Positions 8,011 to 16,302 of a stretch of 33,871 nucleotides of DNA are shown one piece after another. The stretch is from Syntrophaceae bacterium UBA7520 (GTDB lineage Bacteria; Desulfobacterota; Syntrophia; Syntrophales; Smithellaceae), in contig DLNC01000003.1 of the NCBI GenBank assembly GCA_002478265.1, forward strand, positions 180,044 to 213,914, in the 5' to 3' direction. How positions within the stretch are numbered: position 1 is the first letter of the stretch; every line of letters begins with the position of its first letter. The notes under the pieces were generated by a model. The model was not told the origin of the DNA. It ran no database searches and worked only from the letters and a program-made list of their open reading frames with translations. Both the position numbers and the translations under genes were made by a program.

Positions 8011-9186
8011 ATGAAAAAATTCAAAATCAACAAAACCATCAAGGAAATAAACGAAAAAATCAAAAGCGGCAGAGCCGTTGTGGTCACCGCTGAAGAAATG
8101 ATCGATATCGTGGAGAGAAACGGAGAGGTGGAAGCGGCGCGCAAAATCGACGTTGTCACCACGGGAACATTCAGCGCGATGTGCTCCTCCGGCGCCTTCC
8201 TCAATTTTGGCCATACCTCCCCGCGTATTCGCGCCTCCAAAGTGTGGCTCAACGATGTGCCCGCGTACGGGGGCATCGCCGCCGTGGATTGCTATATCGG
8301 CGCCACGGAAGTCGTGGAAGGCGATCCGCTCAATAGTGTTTATCCGGGCGAATTCAATTACGGCGGCGGTCATGTTATTGAAGATCTGGTGAGCGGCAAT
8401 ATCGTTAAATTGCGCGCCGAAGGATACGGCACCGACTGTTATCCCGCCCGCAAGCACGAAAAAAATATCACGCTTCAAGATTTAAACAACGCTATCCTTT
8501 TTAATCCGCGCAACGCGTATCAGAATTACAATTGCGCAGTAAATTTATCCGACACGACAATTTACACTTACATGGGAATGCTGCGTCCGCGTATGGCTAA
8601 CGCCTCCTACGCGACATCGGGACAGCTCAGTCCTTTATTCAATGATCCGTATTACCGCACCATCGGAATCGGCACACGCATATTCTTGGGCGGCGCCCAG
8701 GGATTCGTCGCCTGGCCGGGCACTCAGCATAATCCGGATGTCCCGCGCGGCCCCAACGGTGTTCCCAAACAGGGAGCGGGCACAATTGCCGTGATCGGCA
8801 ATCTCAAAGAAATGAACCGCGAATGGCTGGCGGGCGCGAGCATTTTGGGCTATGGGGTTTCGCTTTTCGTCGGAATCGGCATTCCTATCCCGATCCTCGA
8901 TGAAGAAATGGCGCGTTTTACCGCGGTAAAAGACGAAGATATCTATACCCAGGTCTACGACTACAGCATGGACTACCCCAAGGGACAGCCCAAGCCAATT
9001 GCCGAGGTAAGCTATAAAGAATTGCGCAGCGGAAACATCATCATCGATGGCAAAAATGTTCTCACCGCTCCTTTGTCAAGTTACTACAAGGCGCAGCAAA
9101 TAGCTAACATCTTGAAAGAATGGATTGAAGCGGGTAAATTTTTTATCGGTGAGCCGCAGCTTAACCTACCCTCGGTAAAAATTTAA
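8011..9186 (+). CDS. Homocysteine biosynthesis protein (HcyBio, DUF39 family)
   Basis: 391 residues matching the DUF39/HcyBio family across its length: TTGTFSAMCSSGAFLNFGH near residues 50-68, WLNDVPAYGGIAAVD, YPGEFNYGGGHVIEDLVSG and GTRIFLGGAQGFVAWPGTQH. In methanogens and many anaerobes this family, with a small NIL/4Fe-4S ferredoxin partner, converts aspartate semialdehyde and a sulfur donor to homocysteine. Cysteines at 58, 94 and 143 are candidates for persulfide chemistry; which are essential here is inference. No NIL/ferredoxin-domain gene lies beside it and the protein has no C-terminal CBS or ferredoxin extension, so the partner must be elsewhere or dispensable. The ATG is the only sensible start. 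Confidence 0.88.
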   Translation: MKKFKINKTIKEINEKIKSGRAVVVTAEEMIDIVERNGEVEAARKIDVVTTGTFSAMCSSGAFLNFGHTSPRIRASKVWLNDVPAYGGIAAVDCYIGATEVVEGDPLNSVYPGEFNYGGGHVIEDLVSGNIVKLRAEGYGTDCYPARKHEKNITLQDLNNAILFNPRNAYQNYNCAVNLSDTTIYTYMGMLRPRMANASYATSGQLSPLFNDPYYRTIGIGTRIFLGGAQGFVAWPGTQHNPDVPRGPNGVPKQGAGTIAVIGNLKEMNREWLAGASILGYGVSLFVGIGIPIPILDEEMARFTAVKDEDIYTQVYDYSMDYPKGQPKPIAEVSYKELRSGNIIIDGKNVLTAPLSSYYKAQQIANILKEWIEAGKFFIGEPQLNLPSVKI

Positions 9187-9426
9187 ACTACGTTTATCCA
9201 AGATATTTCCGTTAAATTATTTTCATTATAAGCAAAATATTCCGACTAACTTCAAACCCCTTTTTCTTCAGATCAGGGGTAAAAAACTTTTATCGTTGGC
9301 TAAGTGCAAGTAATTATTAGTTATATTAATTAATATTGCTTAATATTAATTAATATTAATCTTTTTTCTTGACTTTCGATGAAAATTATTGTTTTTTAGG
9401 AATCATTGTGAGGTGAAGCTTTAATT
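9187..9426. promoter_or_regulatory. AT-rich control region with repeated palindrome before the XRE-pil run
   Basis: 240 bases without a gene. A 6-bp hairpin (9256-9261 with 9275-9280) follows the homocysteine gene but lacks a T-run. A 13-base unit ATTAATTAATATT occurs at 9325-9337 and again at 9345-9357, 20 bases apart. The second copy lies within a perfect 16-bp palindrome, AATATTAATTAATATT (9342-9357). Twelve bases further, TTGACT (9369-9374) resembles a -35 box, but no good -10 follows at 16-18 bases. The AT array could be an UP element or the operator of the downstream XRE regulator. Confidence 0.5.
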
Positions 9427-9624
9427 ATGGTAGATAATATCAGGAAAAACAGAGTAAAAAAAATCAGGGAAGGCATTCCTCTGAGTATCGCAGAGCTGGC
9501 CAGAAAAGCCGGATTAACTCCTCAAACTATCGCCAAAATGGAAAAAGGATTATCCACAAGAAAAAACTCCGAGCTAAAAGTGGCTAAAGCCCTGCAAAAA
9601 CCGTATGAGGAAGTGTTTCCTTGA
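9427..9624 (+). CDS. Small XRE-family helix-turn-helix regulator
   Basis: 65-residue protein that is essentially one Cro/CI-type HTH domain. Helices are visible in VKKIREGI, SIAELARKAG and the recognition helix TPQTIAKMEKG, ending KALQKPYEEVF. The GTGAGGTGAAG sequence just upstream is a reasonable ribosome-binding site. It has no effector or dimerisation domain. The stop codon overlaps the TTG start of a 22-codon ORF (TTGA) and the FtsB-like and pil genes follow, so it may control this run and itself. That is inference from position and from the palindromes upstream. Confidence 0.85.
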   Translation: MVDNIRKNRVKKIREGIPLSIAELARKAGLTPQTIAKMEKGLSTRKNSELKVAKALQKPYEEVFP

Positions 9625-9689
9625 AAAAGGATAGCAACAAAAAAGATATTTTTGCCCATTTCAAAACCGGAAAGGATATTAATCTGTGA
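9621..9689 (+). CDS. Possible 22-residue small protein, overlapped at both ends
   Basis: The 61 bases between the XRE gene and the FtsB-like gene are exactly filled by a TTG-initiated ORF, MKKDSNKKDIFAHFKTGKDI plus two residues. Its start overlaps the XRE stop (TTGA) and its stop overlaps the FtsB-like GTG start (GTGA at 9686-9689). GAGGAAG (9606-9612) lies 8 bases before the TTG, a good Shine-Dalgarno. The peptide is hydrophilic and lysine-rich with no membrane segment. It could be a real small protein or a coupling leader peptide; chance cannot be excluded. No homologue is recognised. Confidence 0.4.
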   Translation: MKKDSNKKDIFAHFKTGKDINL

Positions 9690-9952
9690 AAATCGGCAGG
9701 TATCTGGTTGCTTTTCTGGTGCTAATGGCTCTTTTAATAACATTCGGCAACAGAGGGCTGGTGGACAATTACCTGATGAACCGAAAACTGGCTTCCTTGA
9801 AAAAGGAGAATTTAAAAATTGCCGCGGAAAATGAAGAGCTGAAAAGAAAAATCATGCTGCTGAAGGAAGACGCCGCCTACCTGGAATATATCGCGCGCAG
9901 CGAGTTGGGAATGGTCAGGCAAGGAGACATAATTTACCGGCTGGTAAAATAA
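9686..9952 (+). CDS. FtsB/DivIC-like septum formation initiator protein
   Basis: 88 residues with the FtsB/DivIC layout: a short cytoplasmic N-terminus, one membrane helix (~residues 6-22, YLVAFLVLMALLITFG), a coiled coil (~30-62, LASLKKENLKIAAENEELKR) and the family tail DAAYLEYIARSELGMVRQGD. FtsB works with FtsL and FtsQ at the division site. Start is GTG at 9686, preceded by AAAGGAT. Its position directly ahead of pilM rather than beside eno or ftsL-type genes is notable. Family is clear; which divisome role it has is inferred. Confidence 0.85.
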   Translation: MKIGRYLVAFLVLMALLITFGNRGLVDNYLMNRKLASLKKENLKIAAENEELKRKIMLLKEDAAYLEYIARSELGMVRQGDIIYRLVK

Positions 9953-9991
9953 AAAGATTTAAAAATAAATGTCCACATTTAAGGTGCGTTA

Positions 9992-11071
9992 ATGCTTGAT
10001 ATTAATAATCTGTTTTCCAGAAGCAAAAAACTTGTCGGCCTGGACATCGGCTCCGGTTCTCTCAAGCTGGCTGAGGTACTCACAACTTCAAACGGTTATG
10101 TTCTTAACCGATTCATGCAGCTGCCTCTGCCGAAAGGAATTATTACAGAAGGCATGGTAAACGACTCCCGCGCGCTTTCCGCGAAAATCAAAGAGCTTTT
10201 CTGGAATTCCGGCTGCCGCGGCAAAGGCGTGGTCACCGCTCTTTCCGGCAATTCTGTCGTGGTGAAGAAGGTGACCTTCGCGCAGATGGAGGACGCGGAA
10301 CTGCGCGATTTAATCCGTGACGAAGCGGGAAAATACCTTCCCTTCGATAATATGGATGATGTCAACTATGACTTTCAGATTCTAGGCGATAACGAATATA
10401 ACCCCAATCAGATGGATGTTATTATCGTCGCGGCCAAAAAGGATATTGTGGATACTTATGTGGAGGCAATCACCGCCGCCGGCCTTAGCGTAGCAATAAT
10501 GGATGTTGATTCTTTCGCGCTGGAAACAATGTACGAGGCCAATTACGAATACGAAGAAAACGACATTGCCGTAATCGTCCGCATCGGGGCGGATTTAACA
10601 AATATCAACGTCATTAAAGGAGGCATGTCCATATTCACCCGCGATTTCACCATGGGGGGCAACTCCATAACAGAAGGCCTGCAGGAGAGATATGGCGTTT
10701 CTTTTGAAGAAGCGGAAATCATAAAAGTCGAGGGGTTGCCGGGAAGCGAACAGGATAACGCCGACTTAAGAAACACGATTCTCGATTTCGCCGACCCGAT
10801 TTGCTCCGAAATTGAAAGATCTATTGATTATTTTCGCTCTACCTTCGGCGGCGAATTTATTAAGCGCGTACTGCTCACCGGGGGCACATCCAAAATACCG
10901 GGATTAGCCGCCAATTTATCACAAAGGCTTAATGTAGATACGGAGCTGGTAAATCCTCTTTTGAAAATCGGTTTTAATAAAAGAAATATTAACCCAAAGA
11001 ATTTGGAAAGCATTAAGCCCGTTGCCGCCGTGGCCATCGGCCTGGGCTTAAGGAGGATAGGCGACAAATGA
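9992..11071 (+). CDS. pilM: Type IV pilus assembly protein PilM
   Basis: Actin-like cytoplasmic ATPase that binds the N-terminus of PilN and connects the alignment complex to the pilus motor. 359 residues with the actin-fold signatures: phosphate-1 loop VGLDIGSGSLKLAEV (15-29), phosphate-2 region RIGADLTNINVIKGG (197-211) and the adenosine motif LLTGGTSKIPGL (294-305). Its stop overlaps pilN (ATGA, 11068-11071). It opens the pilMNOPQ set, 39 bases after the FtsB-like gene. Confidence 0.95.
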   Translation: MLDINNLFSRSKKLVGLDIGSGSLKLAEVLTTSNGYVLNRFMQLPLPKGIITEGMVNDSRALSAKIKELFWNSGCRGKGVVTALSGNSVVVKKVTFAQMEDAELRDLIRDEAGKYLPFDNMDDVNYDFQILGDNEYNPNQMDVIIVAAKKDIVDTYVEAITAAGLSVAIMDVDSFALETMYEANYEYEENDIAVIVRIGADLTNINVIKGGMSIFTRDFTMGGNSITEGLQERYGVSFEEAEIIKVEGLPGSEQDNADLRNTILDFADPICSEIERSIDYFRSTFGGEFIKRVLLTGGTSKIPGLAANLSQRLNVDTELVNPLLKIGFNKRNINPKNLESIKPVAAVAIGLGLRRIGDK

Positions 11072-11616
11072 TTAAAATTAATCTTTTACCCTATCGCGAA
11101 AAGGAAAAGAAAGAAAATCTTTCCCGTCAGATATCAATTATTGTGGGTTCCGTTGTTGTATTTATTCTTTTGCTCGTTTTAGTGCACGTTAATATGACTT
11201 CTGCAATTAGCAATTTAGAAACAAAAAACAAAGAGGCGGAATCTTCTTTAGCCATCCTGAATAAAAAAATCGGCGATATTGAGAAATATAAACGTGACAA
11301 AGAAGAGCTGGAGCAGAAACTCGAGGTTATCGTAACGCTGGAGAAAAACCGTCTTGCCCCCGTGAAGATTCTGGATGATTTGGCCATGCTGGTTCCGACT
11401 AAAAGCATTTGGCTTACCAAAATTACCCAAAAAGATAACCGACTTAATATCGAAGGAAACGGCAGAGATAACATCGCGGTGGCTAATTTTATGAAGACCA
11501 TTGAAAACTTTGAGCCAATACAATCTGTTGATTTAATATCCGCAAAAAGAGTAGAAATTGCGGGCATTACCTTTCAGAATTTCAATTTCTCCTGCGTTAT
11601 GAAAAGAGGATTTTAA
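11068..11616 (+). CDS. pilN: Type IV pilus assembly protein PilN
   Basis: 182-residue bitopic inner-membrane protein. The extreme N-terminus carries the PilM-binding motif INLLPYRE (residues 4-11). A membrane helix at ~22-42 is followed by a periplasmic coiled coil (~50-90) and a ferredoxin-like domain with WLTKITQKDNRLNIEG. It pairs with PilO to form the periplasmic alignment heterodimer. The ATG overlaps the pilM stop and pilO begins 1 base after its own stop. Confidence 0.93.
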   Translation: MIKINLLPYREKEKKENLSRQISIIVGSVVVFILLLVLVHVNMTSAISNLETKNKEAESSLAILNKKIGDIEKYKRDKEELEQKLEVIVTLEKNRLAPVKILDDLAMLVPTKSIWLTKITQKDNRLNIEGNGRDNIAVANFMKTIENFEPIQSVDLISAKRVEIAGITFQNFNFSCVMKRGF

Positions 11617-11617
11617 T

Positions 11618-12349
11618 ATGGCCATAACCGTTGAAGACATCAAAAAAATGTCTCCTCAGATGAAAGCTTTAAGCATCGCGGGCGTTTTTGTTCTTATCGT
11701 CATCTTGTATTATGTTTACTTTTTCAGCGCTATGTGGGAAAAAAAATCTTCCCTGGAAACAAAACTGGAGGCGACAAGAACTCAAATTCAACAGAAAGAA
11801 AAAATAGCGCTGCAATTGGATAAATATATTGCTGAAGTGGATGCTTTAAAAGAAAATTATAAAATAGCGCTGGAAAAACTTCCCGACCAGCGGGAAATCC
11901 CCGGCCTTTTTCATTCCGTGGCTTCTTCCGGCAAGGAAACAGGAATTGATTTTCTATTGTTCGAACCGCTTGCCGCTGTTCCGAAAGCGATGGCAACAAA
12001 GATGCCCGAAAAGGAAAAACTAAGCGACTCTCTGAAGCTATCCACCGAAAGACAAGATCAACAGAAGAAGGCCGCCAAGCCGGCAAAAGGGCAACAAGCC
12101 GCCGAAGCTCAGCCTGAACCTTTTTACGAAGAAATACCCGTTAAAGTAACGGTAATCGGCACTTATCAAAGCATATTACATTTCTTCGAAAAAGTTGCCA
12201 AATTACCGCGTATCGTTAATATTTCCGAAATTTCCATGGGGGACAGAAAGGATGTAAAAGGCCGGGGATATGTTATCACCGCAACATGTACGATCAAAAC
12301 ATACATGTTTGTCGATAAAAAAGAAAAAGCAGGCGGAAAAACATCATGA
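11618..12349 (+). CDS. pilO: Type IV pilus assembly protein PilO
   Basis: 243 residues: short cytoplasmic tail, membrane helix ~17-37, coiled coil ~40-85 (SSLETKLEATRTQIQQKEK), then the PilO ferredoxin-like region with the typical LPDQREIPGLFHSV segment and VKVTVIGTYQSILHFFEKV. A charged Lys/Gln/Ala stretch (~140-165) interrupts the two halves of the periplasmic domain and is probably a flexible loop. Overlaps pilP by 4 bases. Confidence 0.93.
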   Translation: MAITVEDIKKMSPQMKALSIAGVFVLIVILYYVYFFSAMWEKKSSLETKLEATRTQIQQKEKIALQLDKYIAEVDALKENYKIALEKLPDQREIPGLFHSVASSGKETGIDFLLFEPLAAVPKAMATKMPEKEKLSDSLKLSTERQDQQKKAAKPAKGQQAAEAQPEPFYEEIPVKVTVIGTYQSILHFFEKVAKLPRIVNISEISMGDRKDVKGRGYVITATCTIKTYMFVDKKEKAGGKTS

Positions 12350-12891
12350 TAAAATTGAATTTGTCGAAATTCTTAATTGTTTTACTGATCTTTTTTATGT
12401 CTGCTTTTTTATCTTTTGCACAAATTAATGAAGAAAGCACTGATGAGGCCAAGCCCTCTGTTGACACTGCAGATGCCGAGGAAACACAAGCTCAAATTCA
12501 ACAAAAACTGGCTTCCATCACCCAGATGACCGATGGATCATATAGCTATAATCCGGCAGGCAAGCCCGATCCTTTCCGGCCTTTTATTGACATTGACGTA
12601 TCCGCAAAAAAAGTGGAACCTAAAAAGGACGATTCTAAAAATCTGTCGTCCATTTTTCCCCTTCAGCGTGTGGCGACTGAAAATTTTCGTCTCGTTGGCA
12701 TTATTGGCAATGAAACAAGGCGCTTGGCTATTGTGGAAGATTCCGCAAGAAAGTTCTATCCCCTATTTAAGGGAACACACATCGGCACGAAAAACGGCAG
12801 GGTTGTTGATATAATGTCAGACCGCGTGATCGTGGAAGAACGCGAAGAAAATAAACCCAAAAGAGTAATTTTAAAGCTACGTAAAGATTAG
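12346..12891 (+). CDS. pilP: Type IV pilus assembly protein PilP
   Basis: 181 residues. The N-terminal ~25 are a signal peptide (FLIVLLIFFMSAFLSFA), then a disordered Glu/Asp/Ala/Gln linker and a C-terminal beta-sandwich of the PilP/GspC homology-region type (FRLVGIIGNETRRLAIVED to VIVEE). PilP links PilN/PilO to the secretin PilQ. Many PilP proteins are lipoproteins, but this one contains no cysteine, so it cannot be lipidated and is either secreted or anchored by its N-terminal segment. The ATG overlaps the pilO stop. Confidence 0.92.
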   Translation: MIKLNLSKFLIVLLIFFMSAFLSFAQINEESTDEAKPSVDTADAEETQAQIQQKLASITQMTDGSYSYNPAGKPDPFRPFIDIDVSAKKVEPKKDDSKNLSSIFPLQRVATENFRLVGIIGNETRRLAIVEDSARKFYPLFKGTHIGTKNGRVVDIMSDRVIVEEREENKPKRVILKLRKD

Positions 12892-12904
12892 GCGAGGTAA
12901 ATTT

Positions 12905-14680
12905 ATGAATAAATTCATAGCAAAAATAATGAGCGCAATGATTATAATGGCAGTTGTTTTATGCGTAACTGCGGGCAAAGCACCTTCCCAGGAATCTTCT
13001 GCCGCGACCGATAAAAAAGACACGGCAACAATCGTTGTGAAAAATTTAGAAAATATTTTGTTTGAAACATTGCCGGGAAAAGAAAGAGTAGTGCTCGTTG
13101 TCTCACAGCCACCGGCTATCAAAGCAGAAGGGCAAACCAACGGAAGCCTGTTGATCAAGCTGGAGGATACAATCGCCGCAGAACCTTTACTTAAAGGTCT
13201 TGGCGAAGGACAATTGAGTAATATTTTACGTGTGACGCCATCCGGACATAAAATCAACGGCAAGCAATGGGTACATTTGTTAATTGATATAAGAAATCTG
13301 GTGCCTTATTCAATAAAACAAGAGGGAAAGAATATCTTTGTTGATTTTAATGTGGCAGGATTACCGGCAAGAAAAACTCCGATAGCCGCATCTGCGACAG
13401 GAACAGATAAGTCTTTCGTTTCCGCGCCAATAACAAAGACACAACAGAAGGCCCCAGAAGAGGCAAAAGCAAAGAAAGAGGAAATTGTATATTCATCAAC
13501 AGAAACCCGCATGCTGGATAGGCGCATATCAATAGATTTTCAGGATGCGGACATTAAAAGCGTTTTAAGGCTGATGGCCGAATACGGTAATGTAAGCATT
13601 GTTTCCGGCGATGATGTCAAGGGCAACGTAACTCTGACCATGAAAAATGTGCCCTGGCAACAGGCCCTAGACACTATCCTCGATGTTAACGGACTAGCCA
13701 AAAAGGAAATGGGGTCTATTATTAGCGTGGTCACGCTGGATAGAAAAAAGAAAGATGAAGCGGCTAAAAGACAGGGGGAAGAAGATCAGGTAAAAGCGGA
13801 ACAAGTGCGTAGAGAAAGGGAAAGAAAATTATTATCCGAACAGGGAAAACTAAGGCAAATAATGATTGAAGCTAAAATCGTCGAAGCTACAGAGGATTTT
13901 GCCCGCACTCTGGGCATAAATTGGGGATTTGGCGGCAAGCAAAGCATCGGTTCTTACGGCTCTGCCGTTTCTGGTGGAACAAATACCGCCCAGACCAATA
14001 CCTGGAGGTATGGCTATCCGCCGGAAATTACCTTAACAGACACTCTCGGAAATCCCCTTTACATGGCGGCTTTCAATTTAGCTTCAGCCTTTGCCGGTCC
14101 AACGCTGGGACTGGTTTTCGGCAAAGGTACTTCCTTTCTGGAAGCGCAGCTGCAAGCGCTGGAAAAGACAACCTCAGGAAAAATCATCTCTTCGCCTAAA
14201 GTAGTCACCATGGATGATGTAAAGGCCGTCATAAAACAGGGCGATGAAATACCATATATCATTGAAAGCGTTTCGGGTGGCGTAATAACCAGAACGGTCG
14301 CCTTCAAAGAAGCTCTGCTTAGGCTGGAGGTAAAACCAAAAATAACCGAAGAGGGAAAAATATCAATGGAGATTAAGGCGACAAACGATAGGGCTGATTA
14401 TACAAGAGTGGTTTTGTTGAATCCGCCTATTCGCAAAAACGAAGTGGAATCTACCGTGGTGATAGATAATGGCGATACTGTTGTTATCGGCGGCGTGAAC
14501 ATAGACTCCGATGAAAAAGTTGATGAAGGAGTACCCTGGCTTCTGAGACTTCCAATTCTGGGATATTTGTTTAAGACGCAAGAAGTAACCAAGAGCAGGA
14601 AGCAACTTCTGGTGTTTATCACGCCGAAGATTTTGCAGGGCAGTGACTTCGCGGCGAGCACGGAGAAGGTAATCAATTAA
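12905..14680 (+). CDS. pilQ: Type IV pilus secretin PilQ
   Basis: Outer-membrane channel through which the pilus passes. 591 residues in domain order: signal peptide (1-~28), one AMIN-type peptidoglycan-binding region (~40-150), a Pro/Lys/Ala linker, secretin/TonB short N domain (~207-278, DFQDADIKSVLRLMAEYGNV), a charged linker, N1-type domain (~317-340, IMIEAKIVEATEDFARTLGI), and the secretin barrel (~410-577) with IISSPKVVTMDD and VPWLLRLPILGYLF. Proteins with several AMIN domains are longer; this one is compact. It ends the pil operon; a weak inverted repeat follows. Confidence 0.96.
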   Translation: MNKFIAKIMSAMIIMAVVLCVTAGKAPSQESSAATDKKDTATIVVKNLENILFETLPGKERVVLVVSQPPAIKAEGQTNGSLLIKLEDTIAAEPLLKGLGEGQLSNILRVTPSGHKINGKQWVHLLIDIRNLVPYSIKQEGKNIFVDFNVAGLPARKTPIAASATGTDKSFVSAPITKTQQKAPEEAKAKKEEIVYSSTETRMLDRRISIDFQDADIKSVLRLMAEYGNVSIVSGDDVKGNVTLTMKNVPWQQALDTILDVNGLAKKEMGSIISVVTLDRKKKDEAAKRQGEEDQVKAEQVRRERERKLLSEQGKLRQIMIEAKIVEATEDFARTLGINWGFGGKQSIGSYGSAVSGGTNTAQTNTWRYGYPPEITLTDTLGNPLYMAAFNLASAFAGPTLGLVFGKGTSFLEAQLQALEKTTSGKIISSPKVVTMDDVKAVIKQGDEIPYIIESVSGGVITRTVAFKEALLRLEVKPKITEEGKISMEIKATNDRADYTRVVLLNPPIRKNEVESTVVIDNGDTVVIGGVNIDSDEKVDEGVPWLLRLPILGYLFKTQEVTKSRKQLLVFITPKILQGSDFAASTEKVIN

Positions 14681-14701
14681 GATTTGACAAAATCATAAAA
14701 C

Positions 14702-14741
14702 ACAAGCCGCCCCTGAAAAATAAATTAAAGAGATGGCTTGT
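14702..14741 (+). terminator. Weak inverted repeat after pilQ
   Basis: ACAAGCC (14702-14708) can pair with GGCTTGT (14735-14741) across a 26-base loop. The T-run comes only ~13 bases later (14755-14761), so termination is doubtful. It may simply be a processing hairpin between pilQ and the downstream lipoprotein gene. Confidence 0.25.
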
Positions 14742-14769
14742 ATAAATCTAAATTATTTTTTGGGTTTTT

Positions 14770-15525
14770 ATGAAAAAAGCAGAAAAATTAATTTCTTTGT
14801 GTATCTTAGTCTTTTTGGCTTCATGCGCTCCAACCGCTTTACAAAAAGAACAATCAGAAGCTTTTTTGCATAAGGGTATTTCTTTTATTGAACTTCAGCA
14901 ATATCCTAACGCCCTTAAAGAATTAATGGAAGCGGAAAAATATAATTCTCAGGATGAAAGAATATATTATCATATGGGGATTGTCTATCACGCAATGAAC
15001 ATGAAAGAAAAGGCATTCGAAAGTTTTCTGCGCGCGATATCCATAAAAAATGATTATTCCGAAGCACATAATTTTGTCGGCACGCTTTATAATATGGATA
15101 GAAAATGGGATGAGGCCATAGATCATTTTAATAAAGCTGTGGCCAACCCTCTGTACACCACGCCCGCATTGCCTTTATATAACGCTGGATGGGCCTATTA
15201 TTCAAAGAAAGATTATAACAAAGCTCTGGATAGTTACACCCGTGCGCTGCAACGAGAACCCGAAACTGTCCTGCGTCCGCAAATTCAAAAATTCATGGGC
15301 ATAATTTATTTTGACCAAGCAGATTATTCCAGCGCGATTAAGCACTTAAAGCAAGCGGTGACTCTTGATCCCAATCTTTTTGACGCTTATTTTTTCTTGG
15401 GCGAGAGCTATCTTAAGATCATGGATAAAACTAGCGCCAAAAAAGCTTTTCAATCCGTAATTGACCTGGCGCCAAAGTCATCCTTTGGGAAAAAAGCCAG
15501 CGACTACCTTAATTCACTGAAGTAA
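14770..15525 (+). CDS. TPR lipoprotein, PilF/PilW-type pilotin candidate
   Basis: 251 residues. The signal peptide ends in a lipobox LASC (Cys19), so it is an outer-membrane-type lipoprotein (the residue after Cys is Ala, not Asp). About six TPR repeats follow, such as AHNFVGTLYNMDRKWDEAID and YYSKKDYNKALDSYTRALQ. A TPR lipoprotein right after pilQ fits the PilF/PilW family that helps PilQ assemble in the outer membrane. The link is by family and position; an unrelated TPR lipoprotein remains possible. Confidence 0.8.
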   Translation: MKKAEKLISLCILVFLASCAPTALQKEQSEAFLHKGISFIELQQYPNALKELMEAEKYNSQDERIYYHMGIVYHAMNMKEKAFESFLRAISIKNDYSEAHNFVGTLYNMDRKWDEAIDHFNKAVANPLYTTPALPLYNAGWAYYSKKDYNKALDSYTRALQREPETVLRPQIQKFMGIIYFDQADYSSAIKHLKQAVTLDPNLFDAYFFLGESYLKIMDKTSAKKAFQSVIDLAPKSSFGKKASDYLNSLK

Positions 15526-15621
15526 TTTCGCTCTGTTTTTTTATTAAATCTTTTGACAGTTGACACTACCATCTTTCTGTGTCATTTTTTTGTTGATTTC
15601 ATTTCATATCTAAGCTTTGGA

Positions 15622-16302
15622 ATGATTATGGGAAACACCATTGATGAAGATCGCTTTTTATTTCTATCCGAGGCGGAAATATTTCTTCAGCAGAAAAATT
15701 ATCCAAACGCCTTAGAAATCGCCCAAGCTAGGCTAAAGATTTTGCCTCTGGATTTAGACGCGCGCGTTGTCGCGGCCAAGGCCCTTATCGGCCTGGGCAA
15801 AGCTAAAGAAATAACAAATCTTATACAAGAAGCGGAAATACTTCTTACTGATTTCTCCCTGGTCTATCTTCGCCTGGGTGATGTCTACCGCGAAAACAGT
15901 TTCTATCGCGAAGCGGTCTCCTGCTATAAAAAATACATAGCGCTGAATCCGGATGCCCAAAGAACAAAAGAAGCCATTGAAAATATTGTCCTGCTGGAAC
16001 GGGAAGATCCATTGCTGGCAGAAGCGGAAGAAAAAGATGAAGAAGCGGACAGCGGACCTGAATTTCAAACAATTACTCTTGCGGATTTATATATACGCCA
16101 GGGTCATTTCTCCATGGCGGCGGATATTTTACAAAAGATTGTTCAGCGTGAACCGGATAATAAATTGGCCCAGGCAAAACTCGACACGGTAAATACGGCC
16201 ATATCGCTTCAGGCATCGGCAAAAAATAATTCCGCCCAAACCGATATTTTGATTGACACAATGACGCGCTGGCTGGAAAATATCAACAGGTTAAAAAGAT
16301 AA
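15622..16302 (+). CDS. TPR-repeat protein of unknown function
   Basis: About 226 residues of helical TPR-like repeats (SEAEIFLQQKNYPNALEIAQ, LVYLRLGDVYRENSFYREAV, LYIRQGHFSMAADILQKIV) with an acidic spacer (~130-145). I prefer the ATG at 15622 (or 15628) over the in-frame TTG at 15553. The TTG start has no ribosome-binding site and would add a hydrophobic stretch from sequence that looks intergenic. No signal peptide from the chosen start, so it is probably cytoplasmic. Its stop overlaps the next ATG (TAATG), implying coupling to the M24 gene. No specific function recognised. Confidence 0.75.
   Translation: MIMGNTIDEDRFLFLSEAEIFLQQKNYPNALEIAQARLKILPLDLDARVVAAKALIGLGKAKEITNLIQEAEILLTDFSLVYLRLGDVYRENSFYREAVSCYKKYIALNPDAQRTKEAIENIVLLEREDPLLAEAEEKDEEADSGPEFQTITLADLYIRQGHFSMAADILQKIVQREPDNKLAQAKLDTVNTAISLQASAKNNSAQTDILIDTMTRWLENINRLKR

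Noticed and set aside
7930..8478. Minus-strand ORF opposite the homocysteine biosynthesis gene
   Set aside because: Composition (His/Gly/Phe-rich) is typical of an antisense shadow; the plus-strand gene matches a known family throughout.
15553..15621. TTG start adding 23 residues to the TPR protein
   Set aside because: No ribosome-binding site. The added hydrophobic stretch is followed by the natural ATG at 15622, and the first bases contain TTGACA-like, intergenic-looking sequence.
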